Shown here piece by piece: positions 44,583-55,536 of a DNA stretch of 64,000 bases. This DNA is from Desmodesmus armatus. Taxonomy: Eukaryota > Chlorophyta > Chlorophyceae > Sphaeropleales > Scenedesmaceae. A model generated the notes under the pieces. That model did not search any database and was not told where the DNA came from. It saw nothing but the letters and a program-made list of their open reading frames with translations. A program made the position numbers and the translations under genes. The DNA lies in the NCBI GenBank assembly GCA_007449985.2, contig VIIQ02000312.1, positions 1 to 64,000 on the forward strand. The letters are read 5' to 3'. The stretch's first letter is position 1. The number at the start of each line of letters is the position of its first letter.

Positions 44583-47324
44583 CAGCAGAAGCAGCAGCGC
44601 CGGCGGCGGCAGCAAGTACTGGAGTTTGTGCGACAGGCAGCAGCGGCGTTTTGAAGTGGCGGCGGGAGCAGCAGGTTCTTCCGGCAGTTCTAGCGAGGGC
44701 GCTGTGACGGCACCGCATTCAGAATCAAATTGCTCTCAACTTCAAGGGCGGGCTTCAAAAGACTGCAGAGCCCAACCACTCATCAACGCCACACAATTTA
44801 CAAGGTTGTAAGTTTCTACAAAGCAGCAGGAGACACATACACTGTCTCTCCAGCAGAGCCCCGCTGCTGCACGAAATGGCACAAAGATCCTTGGGTGCAC
44901 ACTAGGTGGTGTAGCTGCGGCTTGGAACAGACCACTCCATGCTGGGCAGTAACAGAATGAGCAGCACTACATATTGTACTACAGCTAGTAGATGTGCCTT
45001 TGATCAGGTGTGACTTGGATCGGATAACCAAATGCTATAAGGGACTCACCTCAACTGCCAGCATTGAGTTTGGTTCCGTCCAGCAGCCGTGCTGCACGCC
45101 TTTGTGGTCCCGCCACTCAGTCCTACAACAGCAGCAGCGGCAGCAGTTGCGGCAGTAGCGGCAGTTACGGCAGCACACAGCAGCCGTGCTGCATGCCGTT
45201 GTGATCCTGCCACTTAGTCTTGCACCAGCATTGGTCAGCAGTGCCACTCACGACAGCCACACCCAAAGCAGCACCAGACACGCGCACGTGCGCGCAGACA
45301 CGCGCACGCGCACGCAGGCACGCGCACACGCAGGCACGCACACAAGCACGCACCTGCTGTCGCTGGTGTTGTCGAGCGTGTAGATCAGCTCCCACTGTGG
45401 GCTGGCGTACATCTGCTCGTCTAAGTGCCAGGGCATGCCCCCACCCCCACCCCCAACACACACATGTGCACGCACACCTATCCCAACACCGCATGCTGAC
45501 TGTCTTGCCGACCTGTTCCCAAGAAACACCCACACTGTTGCTGATCGGGACCCCCCCAAGCCCCCCCCCCCCCCCCCCACACACATACCATCCCCCGCAT
45601 GCAAACAGACACGCACCTGCTGTCGCTGGTGTTGTCGAGTGTGTATATCAGCTCCCACTGAGGGCTGGCGTACATCTGCTCGTCTAAGTGCCAGGGCATC
45701 TCTGCACCCCGAGGGTACTGCCGCAACTCAATGGGAAAGTCTGACAGGAATATGGGGAAGGCCGTCTTCAAGCGCTGCGGTGACAAAAGCAGACACATGG
45801 TGGACAAGGGCAGTGGAGCGCACACATTGATGAGGTGAATGATCACCTGGCCAGGTGGTTGGGCGAAGGGGGAGTCCGCCCCAATACACACACAACATTC
45901 CCCCCCCCCTCCCGCGAGGGCGCACGGTGCAAGTACCCCGAGGGTACTGCCGCAACTCAATGGGGAAGTCTGACAGGAATATTGGACCAAGGCCATCTTC
46001 AAGCGCTTCAAAGATGCAGGGTGAACAAGAGCAGTGGAGCACACCATTTGGTGAGGTGAATGATCACCTGGCCACCAACCAAGAGAACGGACCCCCCCCC
46101 CTCATCACCACCACCAAACACCACAACATGACACCCCCCCCCCCTCCCCCCTCCCGCGCACTGCGCACGCATCCCGGGATTCTGCCGCAATCAATTTCGC
46201 GAGTCTGACAGAGCTACTGTGAAAGGTGTTTTCAAGCGCTGCATTGACACAGTAGCAGGTGGTGAGGGCAGGGTGGGGAGCATAACTCCTGTCATGTGTC
46301 CCGCCCTCCTGATTGTTTTCTTGTGGACCCCTCCCCTCCAGCAACCCCACTGATGTTCACCTGCTGCAGCTGCGTGCTATGTGGCTGCTGAAGACAGCTG
46401 CAATGAGCGTACCTCCTATCATTGGGTACCCCCCCCCCCTCCATGAATTGTGTACTCACGCCCCCCCCCCCCCCACCCCACTTTTGTTAAACCTGCCGCA
46501 GCCTGCGTGCTATGTGTTCACTGATGCAAACACCACTGCGATCAGCGTATTTCCTGTCATGTGGTCCCCCCCCCTAAATTGTGTACTCCAGTGCCCCCCC
46601 CCCCCCACCCCCCCCCCCCCCCCACCCACCCACCGCACCCACCCACCCATATTCACCTGCTGCAGCCTGCGTGCTATGTGTTCGCTGCTGAAGACTGCCG
46701 CAATGACGTTATCTTCCGGCACGTAGCAGCCCTTCCTGTTGACTGCTATGCAGTTCAGCTCCTTGCGCAGCTGGGGGCTCAACTTCTGTGCTGCTGCCAG
46801 CACTGCTGTGAATTCCTCCTTGTCCAGGAAGCTTGGGATGTACTGCAGAACACGACATGTCAGCAGGGGAAGGAGGGCACCAGTGTCTTGACAACTTGAG
46901 AGTGTGATGGTGAGCACAACAGGGGCCAGGCATGCAGCTGTAGAGGGAGATGCACGAAAACATGTGGGTACCCGTACTGGGTGAACCCAGCTGTTGGCAG
47001 TTGCAGGCTGCTGCTGATAGCATAGTACTTGACTGAATGTAAGAATGATACTGACACTGGGAAATGCAATTGTTGACAGACATGATACAAAGGGTACTCA
47101 AGAAGTGCTGCTGCTACTGGTGCTACTGCTGCTGCTACTGCCGGACTGTGCGGTGTGCAGGTACTTACCACCACCTTTGGAGGCGCTAATCTAGCACTGA
47201 CTTGTAGTCTTCGTTGCCTGCCTGTGTGACAGCAGGCTCGAGCTCTGCTGGGAGCCCGTGCAGCTGCATTTGGCCTGTGCTGCTGTTGCAGCATAGTGCG
47301 ACGTAGTAGGGCACTCTGGGGCAT
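44122..47324 (-). CDS. 2-oxoglutarate/Fe(II) oxygenase-like protein, organelle-targeted
   Basis: Five exons in phase: 47169-47324, 46657-46842, 45617-45774, 45050-45122, 44122-44259; 236 residues. The ATG at 47324 opens an Arg/Ala-rich presequence (PNAAARAPSRARACCHTGRQ), typical of chloroplast or mitochondrial import. The core shows the double-stranded beta-helix pattern: YIPSFLDKEEFTAVL, FLSDFPIELRQYPRGAEMPW, then WHLDEQMY giving the iron-binding H143-x-D145, WELIYTLDNTSDSRTEW, WTEPNSMLAVE, and EHRVLPVKRGSRLIL giving the distal His197 and the 2-oxoglutarate-binding Arg207 (ten apart, the canonical spacing). Small proteins of this kind exist in other green algae but their substrate is unknown, so hydroxylation of a protein or small molecule is only inferred. 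The gene is head to head with the nucleoside transporter-like gene. Four of its five exons have tandem copies of an edge in neighbouring introns. Confidence 0.8.
44326..44578 (-). repeat. Two extra copies of oxygenase exon 5 start with CAG tracts, about 130-bp units
   Basis: The start of the last exon (true copy in 44122-44259, codons EHRVLPVKRGSRLILK) recurs at about 44341-44395 and 44475-44526. Each unit is followed by a CAG/CGG tract (44262-44317, 44400-44440, 44539-44578). The copies read the same residues but lose the frame after the FT codons. Exon piece and trinucleotide tract are duplicated together as one unit. Confidence 0.9.
45178..45437 (-). repeat. Copies of oxygenase exon 4 (start) and exon 3 (3' half)
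   Basis: At about 45178-45228 a copy of the exon 4 start reads KWQDHNGMQHGC against EWRDHKGVQHGC in the true exon. At about 45354-45437 a copy of the end of exon 3 reads WHLDEQMYASPQWELIYTLD and on, followed by a donor, identical to the true exon at the residue level. Both lie in intron 3. Between them is a stretch of GCACGCAC repeats (about 45280-45350). Confidence 0.85.
45929..46240 (-). repeat. Two copies of the start of oxygenase exon 3
   Basis: About 45929-46012 reads IFLSDFPIELRQYPRG with one inserted base upstream; about 46166-46240 is a more diverged copy. The true start is at 45774. Each keeps an AG-type acceptor context and neighbouring poly-C (poly-G on the coding strand). Confidence 0.8.
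46352..46623 (-). repeat. Copies of the oxygenase exon 2 end interspersed with poly-C tracts
   Basis: The end of exon 2 (true copy near 46657-46700, codons SEHIARRLQQ) recurs at about 46488-46540 and 46352-46400. Long poly-C tracts (about 46431-46439, 46459-46472, 46592-46620) separate them. On the coding strand these are G runs just downstream of donor-like sites. Confidence 0.75.
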
Positions 47325-47638
47325 CAACTACGGCCAATTGAGGTGAATGCAGATGTGTGTGCATTAGATGCACATGGTGGGGTGTCCCATCTGGGAGCTG
47401 GTGCCTGGGCCCAAGACAGATGACAAATTGTGGAAAGGTCAATGCAAGGTCTGGTCATGCACGCATCGTACAGTGTTTCAATTGAGTCTTCGTGGCGACC
47501 TGTGGATTTTGTTTGTGCTGCCGTGAAGCTGACACACTCCTCGCAACTGAAACCGACATGTGCCTGCACACTCAGCGACTGGGTGCCCTTGTTTAGTATA
47601 TCATAGTGCTCCGATGTCTCTGTGACACAGCCAGCGCC
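47325..47638. promoter_or_regulatory. Compact bidirectional promoter between oxygenase and nucleoside transporter-like genes
   Basis: The two start codons (47324 minus and 47639 plus) are 314 bp apart, so both promoters and 5' UTRs must fit in this space, or the genes share a bidirectional promoter. A CCAAT-like GGCCAATTG lies at about 47330. No TATA box was found. Co-regulation of the pair is a testable inference. Confidence 0.55.
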
Positions 47639-50600
47639 ATGAGAACCGCTGCTCACGGCCCTAGGGGCCACCACAGCAGTAAAGGAGCCTTGGACTGGGT
47701 GGACCCTTTGTGCTTCTTTCTAGTTGCGGTGAGTCTGCAGCACAAACGTTGCAGCATCTCCAGTCGTTCGTGACACGCTGTTTGCAGCAGCAGACGCTCA
47801 GCATGCTTACATCTGGGGCTCAGCAGTGGGTGTCACCCGACCAGCCTGTAGGATATGTTGCTGCACCACCCCGCCTGCTGCATCAGTAGAGGTGCACCTC
47901 ACGCATGCACAGCCATAATCAGCAACGAAATGGATGCAACATGACCGCAAAAAGGTTGCCAGCCCACCAGGGATGTCCGTGCGCCAGCACATGTGCTGTA
48001 CAGTACAGCACACCATGGAAAGCCCTCACTGCAGGAATGGGTTCCTGCCCTGCATGATGCATCCCTTCCTGCTCTGGATATCCATGCCACTCAGTTGCAG
48101 ACAATAGTGTGCAGCAATTGGCGCAAGCATACTACAGCACAGTGCTCAGTACAATCACTCAACCCGCAGCACAGCAGACGTGCCAGCACAGCCCATGCAC
48201 CTTTCCCGCCATGTCTCCTGCAGAGGCCCGCACTTTCCCAGCACAACAGGCGCACCCCCCCCCCCCCAGCACAGTCCTCGCATGCATGCAACTCAACAGC
48301 AACTTTTTCCCGCCTTTTTTCCTGCAGGTCGGCTACAAGGTGCCATGGACCGCAATATCCTCGCTGCTGCATCAGTTCAACCAGCAGTTCCAGCAGCCAA
48401 AGGTGCTGCTGTGGCTCAACCTGACTTACTTCATGCCAAGCATTCCAGCACTGCTGCTGCACAGCAGTCTGCAGGATATTCTGGAGCAAAAGCTGGGAGT
48501 GCCAAAAGCAGCTGTGGCACGGTAAGAAGGGTGTGAGGGTGCAGGCTGCATTATGTGAAGGTCTGCTGTACTGTAAACGGATACGCGCACACTACTGAGC
48601 TCAGCACACCCCAGCAACCCATATGGCAGTCAGTCAGAGGCGCGTGGGTGAGCTCAACAGCACGTGGACATCAGGCTACGTGCGCAGTCGCCTGCTGGCC
48701 ACTCCATGTGGCCACGGCAGTTGTGGCACTGCTTGGCCCGCTGGCATACATGGGTTCATTCATGCATGGAGTGCCTAGCTCGCGGGCAGTCAGAGGCGCA
48801 TGTGTGAGGGCAACGGGCCACGCGCGCGGTCGCATGCTGGCCAGCAGCAGTTTGCCAGGTGTTACACACATCAGTCTAACTACTATCACACAGTGACTGG
48901 CCCTTGTACTGCCTCCTGTGCTGCCTCCTGCTATCTCACGTCGACCTAACGGCACTCCTTGCATTGCTGCTGCATCCTGCACGTCTGTCCTGCTGTCCTG
49001 CTGCAGCTTCGTCTTTGGACTGGGGAGCCTAGCAGGCCTATGCCTGGCGCTCCCTGCCTGTAGCAACAGCCTGTCAGCCCTGCTCACCGTCACAGCAGCA
49101 GTGGGTGTGGCCTACAGTGTCGCCTTTGGCACATCGCACCAGCTGGTGCCTCGCTTCACTCAGCGCAGCACAGTGGCGCTCAACACAGGTAGGTGTGCGG
49201 GGGCAGTCACAGGAGATGGAGCATTGAACATGTAGTGTGCTTGTCATAAGCAGAGTCAGGTTCAGGGAGCGGGTGGGTGAGCAAAGGTCAGGTTGATTCA
49301 CGCCTTCCTTCATACAGCGCACGCAGCGCAGCACAGTGGCGCTCAACACAGGTAGGTGTGCAGGGGCAGTCAAAGGGGTGGGGGCTTTGAAAATGGAGGC
49401 GTTTTCATTGGGGAAGCTGTGCCTCTGCCTCCCGGCGGTTGAATGTACTCGGCTATTGTGTTGGTGGCCAGCCAGAGAGGGTCCGCTCCCCGGCCCTCTT
49501 GCAAAGACATGGAGTGTGATGGTTCACGCGCAAGCAGCGGGTGGGGTGCGCGAAGGGCAGGGTAGTTTGCGTCTTCCTTCACACAGCGCAGCGCAGTGGC
49601 TCTCAGCGCAGGTTCGTGTGCAGCCCAAGCAGGGGGGGAAGTGTTTGCTTTTGCACTTGCTGAACCAGCCACGTGTGCTGGAGGCAATTGCTGGCGCTGC
49701 TGCGGCATGCTGTGCTCTGCTGTAATGTACGCGTAACATGGCGTGCTGTGCTGTGGGCTGCCTGCTGTCCGGTACTGTACGTGTGGACACTGTGATTCTT
49801 GCTAAGCTGTGCGCAATCATGCTGTGCAGCGTCACACACAATCTTGCGTATTGTGTACCCATGCTGTGCTGTGTACTGTGTGCTGCGCCCTCTGCCCCAC
49901 AGGCTTTGTCAGCTGCGGGGTGGTGGTCCTCTTGGCAGACCTGCTCCTCAAACCCCACTCAGCCCACTACACCCCAGCAGCCCTGCAACGCCTCTTCCAG
50001 GTCGCAGCCCTGCAAACATTAGTGGGCCTGCTCTCTGCAGTGCTGCTGCTGCGGCGCAACTGGCGGCGGCTGCAGGCAGCCGGCAAGCAGCAGCAGCACC
50101 AGGTCATTGGTGTACTGCCGGCGAATAGTAGCGGTCTGTTTGGGCGTGTTGGTTCCGGCAGCAATGGCAGCGGCCGGCAGCTGCTGCTGCCGCCGCGTGG
50201 GAGCGTCTTAGGGGCGACTGGAGGTGCAGCAGCGGTTGGAGGCGGTGCGATAGGGTTTAGGCACGTGAGCCACAACAGCAGCGGCAGCAGTATGACAGCG
50301 GGATACCAGGGGTATGGCAGCGCGCACAGCAGCTTCAGCAGCCAGCAGCAACCCGAGCTGTATCAGCAGCAGCAGCAGTGGGACACTCTCAAAATGAACA
50401 GTGACAGTCAGGGTATGAACGAGGGCTGCTCAGCATCTGGCATCAGTGTACATGTGACTGTCGGCAGCGACGACGGCAGCAGCAGCAGTGGCAGCAGCCT
50501 GGCCCACGGCCAATCTGGCCCAGCCGTGGGCCAGGTGGCTTCCGGGACCTCCTCCCATTGGGACCTGGCCCACCCAAAGAAGCCGCGGATCAGCAGCAGC

Positions 50601-52042
50601 AGCAGCAAGGGCGGAGGGCTGGTGCGCAGGCTGCAGCCGCTGCTGCTGCTTCTGCAGCTGGCGTGGCGTATCTGGCCGGCATGGTTGGCGCTGCTGATGT
50701 CAGTTGGCAGCAGCATGCTGCTGTTCCCGCTGTTTACATGCGTCAACACGTCTGGGCGCCTGGGGGAGCGATTGCCACAGGTGAACATGGGGAAGGGATA
50801 CGGAGTGCAGGGGGGGGGAGTAATATGGTGAGCTTGTGAGTAGAGATGTGTATCGTGGGTGAGGTGGTTGCAGGGATGTGGGGCATGTTTTCCGCACGAT
50901 TCCCACCACAGTTGCAGTAGTTGGCTCGGCAAGGCCCCAACAACTGGCTCAGTAGGATGAATCAGTGCCTGGAGGAAAGGCCGCCAGGCGCGCTGTCAGT
51001 GTGGGTGGGAACATGTCATGGCCAGGCAAGCGTCCAGTGTAGCAGTGCTGGCCTTACTTTGGGCGCATACATGTGCAAATGCGTGCAGAGTAACTCTCTT
51101 GCACTACAGCTCCCATTGGTTCCGCTGCTGCCGCCACCGCCGCTGCTGCTGCTGCTGCTGCTGCAGATCCTGTTCTATGCCCGACTGCTGGGAGACATCC
51201 TGGGCCGCATGGTCCCGCCAGCCTGGCAGTTGAGCAGCAGCAGGGCAGTACTGTCCGCCGCCTTCCTCAAAACCAAGCTGCTGGTCATTTTAGTGCCTGC
51301 AATCCTGCAGCCCAGCCTTGTAGGTGGGGACCTGCCCCTCGCCGCTCTCGTTGCGCTCAATTGGTGGCTCTCTGGGTACATAAACACGGGGGCGTACCTG
51401 CTTGCACCCCGCCTGGCGACATTCGAGGCAGCCGGTATCACTGGAGGACTCAAGGGGCTCAGCACTGGCAGGGGAAGTGGCAAGGGTAGCGCGGGTTCAG
51501 GGGGCGTGGGATCGGGTCGTAGCCGCGGGTGGGGTTTGTTAGGGTTGTTAGGGTTCAGGCGGCGAGCTAAGTTAGCAGTGACAGGGAAGGACCATGGCAG
51601 CGGCAGCAGCGGCCGCAGCCGAGGGGGTCCGGATGGTGTGTTGGGGGGTTTGGGGTCTGCAGCGTTGCGTAGCAAGGCTGGTGCAGTGATGTCGTTCTGT
51701 TTCCAGGCTTCCTGTCTTCTAGGGCTGCTAGCGGCCTGGTTAGTGCAGGAGGTGCTGCACGAAGCTGGGCACCCAGCCTTTGCAGGGGCAGGGAAGGCGG
51801 CCGGGGTGGCAGCAGCAGCAACAGCAGCGTTGAAGGTGGCAGGGCTCCATCACAGCAGGGGACCCCTAGCAGCAGCAGCAGGGGTGGGAGCAGGAGCAGG
51901 GGGAGGGGATGCTGGGGGCTTGTCTGATGTGGCGGGCTTCGGAGGGGATGCGTCGGCAGGTGGGAGTGTGGGCGCAGCAGCAGCGGCATTTGCAGCTGCA
52001 GCGGCCGCAGTGGTGGGAGGGAGCTCGCCGCCTGCTACGTAG
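47639..52042 (+). CDS. Equilibrative nucleoside transporter (ENT)-like membrane protein
   Basis: Probable facilitator moving nucleosides or nucleobases across a membrane. Five exons in phase: 47639-47728, 48328-48521, 49007-49188, 49903-50780, 51167-52042; 739 residues against about 420-460 in typical ENTs. The start is supported because exon 1 (DPLCFFLVA) joins VGYKVPWTAISSLLHQF in exon 2 to make TM1 with the PWxA signature and the FN region of the family. TM2-TM6 follow (TYFMPSIPALLL, VFGLGSLAGLCLALPA, TVTAAVGVAYSVAFG, CGVVVLLADLLL, LQTLVGLLSAVLLL). Then comes a large low-complexity cytosolic loop (about residues 225-400, Ser/Gly/Gln-rich), where ENTs normally have a shorter loop. TM7 onward has RIWPAWLALLMSVGS, ARLLGDILGRMVP, LVILVPAIL and WWLSGYINTGAYL, resembling the ENT C-terminal half. 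A Gly/Ala-rich tail of about 200 residues adds length. Exon 3's end is tandemly copied downstream. Confidence 0.75.
49316..49640 (+). repeat. Two copies of the ENT-like exon 3 end and donor
   Basis: The true exon end and start of the intron (about 49150-49215) recur at about 49316-49385, nearly identical, including the GTAGGTGTGC donor context, and at about 49583-49640, more diverged. The repeated unit includes a TTCCTTCACACAGCGC-like stretch ahead of the exon codons that could act as an acceptor, so each copy resembles a tiny exon of about 30 bp. Confidence 0.85.
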
Positions 52043-55000
52043 CCCCTGCTGGCAGCAGCAGCAGCAGCAGCAGTAGTTCAAGCAGTTGTCCAAGGTTTCA
52101 GTGAGCCTGTGGCTCCCTCAAAGGAGGTTGCTCTGCTTCTTTGCTGGGTTAGCTCCTGTAGTACTAGTGCATCGTGTGGTGCAAGCATACAGGCTGTGTG
52201 GTTAAGTGTGTTTTGGCAAACAGCGGTGCAGCATGCTGCTGTTGCCGCTGCTATCTGATGTGCAAGAAAGGGGAGCTGCTGTCTAATGGCAAGCAGGGCT
52301 CCAGCAGGATTCTGACATTTGCAGGAGGTGGAGTATCATACGTCACAGTGTCCCTCATTTAGGCATCTGTGGGGGTCTGGCAGGCTTCGTTTCAAGGTTT
52401 TGCAACCAGCTTGGCCTGGTAGATTTGGCCCCCGGTAGGTTTGGCCCCCGGCAGGATGTAGGGTGTGGTGGTATATGGATGCAGGTAGGGTGACTGAAGT
52501 GCCATTGTTTTGGTTGGGATGTTGGGTGTATCCAACTGGATTGGTTGAAGCGCCTTCTATATCGTGGGGGTGTCTCATCCCACTGCAAGGCATTACTACA
52601 GGCCCCCTGGCAGTAGTGTGTGCCTCGCTGTTAGGTGGAGTGAATCCTGGCGCTATACTGCCGAGCTTTCAATGCTGGAAGAGCCTTCAAAAACAACACG
52701 TTGCTGTGCGGCTGCCGACCAGTCGACATTGGGCCACCTGTGTGGATGCAGTCCTTTGGTATGTGGTGTGTGTAAGAGGGCTTCGTTGAGTGTGGAGGTG
52801 GCCGCAAGTGGTGCAGTCTCACTGCAGACTGGTTTGCCTTCGGCGCCGAGGTGTGTGGGGTTGGTGTTCCTACAGGTGATGGCTTCAGAGGAAGCCGACT
52901 GCCCCTGGGACTATTCCTATTCCTATTTTTTATGAGGGTGAGGGTGAATATTGCCCGCAGCTGTATGGTTCTGGAGCCAGGCACGTATGCGCAACAGCTG
53001 TCAGCTCACCTTCCCCTCTGACCCTGCCACTGGGGAGCATGCAGTATCTTGCTGAGCAGTCCCATGCATATGCACCTGCTCACCAGCTGGCCACTGCAGT
53101 GGCCATTGAGCGACTCAGTGGGCGGATTGCCTGCTTGTGAATCTACGCTTTGCATGATAAGACGCATGATAAGACGGCGCTGCTGTGTTGTGGTGGGTGC
53201 AGTGTACACATGTGCACACCTGCAGCTGTGTGTTTGGCATCTGCATGTGCTTGAGACATGGACATGTGGAAAGTGTGCCGAGATCATCTTGATGGTCTTG
53301 TTCTGCAGTTTTGGTGTGCAGCTGCTGGCTGAATGATGTGTCTGGCCAAATCTACTGTGCAGAAATTGGCCTTGAACAGATGCTATCGGGGCCTGCCATG
53401 GTTGCTCCAGTACATCATTTAGCTGCTGAGCATTTCGACTCCTTTGGCCTTAATCTAGCGTTTCGAGTTATAAAGGGGCAGATTGGAGAGTACAGTGCAA
53501 CACAGGGGCCAAGTTACGGCACATCCCAAAGCCTGACTCAGATCAGTACTAAACCCTGTGAACAATGCCATGCTGAGTGCTAAACCACAGTATCAGCAAA
53601 CATGTCCCAAAAGAGAGAAAGTCTCAGGCCAGTGGGTCCTGCTGCTGTCCTGTATTATACACAATCATTCATTGAATGGAGCTGTGGTCGTGTACACGTT
53701 GCACTCTTCTTCATCTGCCAATGCCAGCTGCATTGCCTGGATTCAGTGAAGCAAACTTTTGCTTTCAGAGACCTTCGTACCGGTACCGAACAGCTCTAGG
53801 CCATGAAAACCCACAAGCCACTACCCTCAGGCCTCTTCTTTATGCAACCCCTATGCCAATCTTCCCTCACAAGTACAGCTTGGCGCCCTAGAAACTGCCA
53901 CATGCAGTGCTTGAGCAACTCAAGCAAGCAATCCTTGCAGCAGCCTGCAGCAGGAAACTGTTCCTGGCAACACCATACGTCGCAGTGTGCAGGTCAAGCC
54001 TTGCAGGAAGGCCTATGGCTGTTCTGTGACAAGGATCGGCTTCAAAGCACGCTAGAGCCTTTAGTACCACCCATGGGCCAGTCAGCATGATGGGCCACCC
54101 AAAAGCTACTGTGCATGGCAGAGCCTGCCATGCACCCCTCCATGCATTTACTGGCACACCGTTCATGCAGCTTATGCTTCCTCAGCATCAGCGCACCTGT
54201 TGGCAACAGCCCCATGGGCTCTAATCAGACAGAGCAAAACCCTACCTAACGCCTAAGACCCACCAGCCACACACTCTCGCACACGCCACAAGCTCCTTAC
54301 CCCCACCTAACCTATAAAGTCTACGCAGCCTCTGAACAAGCAGCCTTTCCCAGTAAACTGCAAACAAAAGTGCCAAGAACTTCTTGAAGCTGCAGGGGAA
54401 TACAGTAAGCACCGGGGGGAGATGCTGTACAGAGGCCGCCATTGTGCATATAAAGCAAGCAAGCGCCCCTTGAGATGTACCATCGCATTGTACGCAACCA
54501 CCAGCATGTCCCAGTGGACATGCATCCTATCATGAGCAACGCTGTACCATTGCAACTGCCAGTGGGCAGCTTCCAAACTTCACACACTGGCTGACCGTCA
54601 CCGCCAGCAACCATGACTTTCAACCACGCTGTGAACGCACCAAGAGCGTCAGAGATACCCTAAAGAGTTGCTGATTGAAGCTCCGTTGGTGATCAAACGT
54701 GCACAGCAGTTGTGGCATGTGCACATGCCATCCCTGCAGCAATCCTGCATGTCGGATCACGAATATGCGCCCAATCAAATCACTGCGATCAAGTCATGAT
54801 CAGGTGTGGTTAAAGTGTGATGACGCCACAGCACATCAAAGCAGCCGCATGTTGAGCGAAGGCACCCTCTGAGCCACCGGCACCCCCAAAACACACACCT
54901 GCCCTGATCTTAGCGGCTAGTGGAGCAAGTTGATCACACTTAAGCCGCAGCGTGATCACACTATCGATGCAAAGATGCTTATGCCCAGCCACATGTGTTC

Positions 55001-55536
55001 AGACACCAAACCACATGTGTTTATCAGCAGATGTACTTGATCAAAATGCATGGACGCTGCGAACCCTCAGCCAAGCAGCAGCCACAGCACATCGCAGCGC
55101 GGCACAGCACGGCCACAGTGGGTGCCTATGCCAGCATGTACTCTTGTGTAGCTGCTGCAGGCTGGGGACATGGAATCCAGACAAGTTGTCTGCCTAACCG
55201 AGTCTGCACAAAACCGCCATGAGACACACAAATGCATGTGCACACCAACAGCACTTGAAGAGTGCATGGGGAGGCAGTCAATGCAGTGTATGAGGCCCAA
55301 GTGGGGTCCTCTGGGCTGAACAACTGCTGCAGCAGGCCCCCGCTGCTGCTGCTGTTGTTCCTTCAGCAGCCCCTGCTGCTGCTGCTGCCTCCTGCCACCC
55401 ACCTCAAGCTGCTGCTGACACCCACACACCCTGCACACAAGCATGCACAGCGACACCCCCCTGCTACATTCAATGCAGCTTCAGCGCGCACCAAAGCCCG
55501 CAAAGGCTTCATTGCGGCAATCTGCCAACTGTCAGA
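52043..55536. other. Intergenic region, no gene recognised
   Basis: About 3.5 kb between the convergent ENT-like and lectin-like B genes. A TGTAA at 52771-52775 could end the ENT-like transcript. A short direct repeat with GGTTTGGCCCCCGG lies near 52422-52455. Near 55330-55390 CTG tracts are next to the lectin-like B 3' end. No open frame shows family resemblance. Confidence 0.45.

Noticed and set aside
52463..54623. Several 60-125-codon frames between the ENT-like and lectin-like B genes
   Set aside because: None shows domain motifs, biased codon use or compatible splice sites; this is the number expected by chance in GC-moderate DNA.
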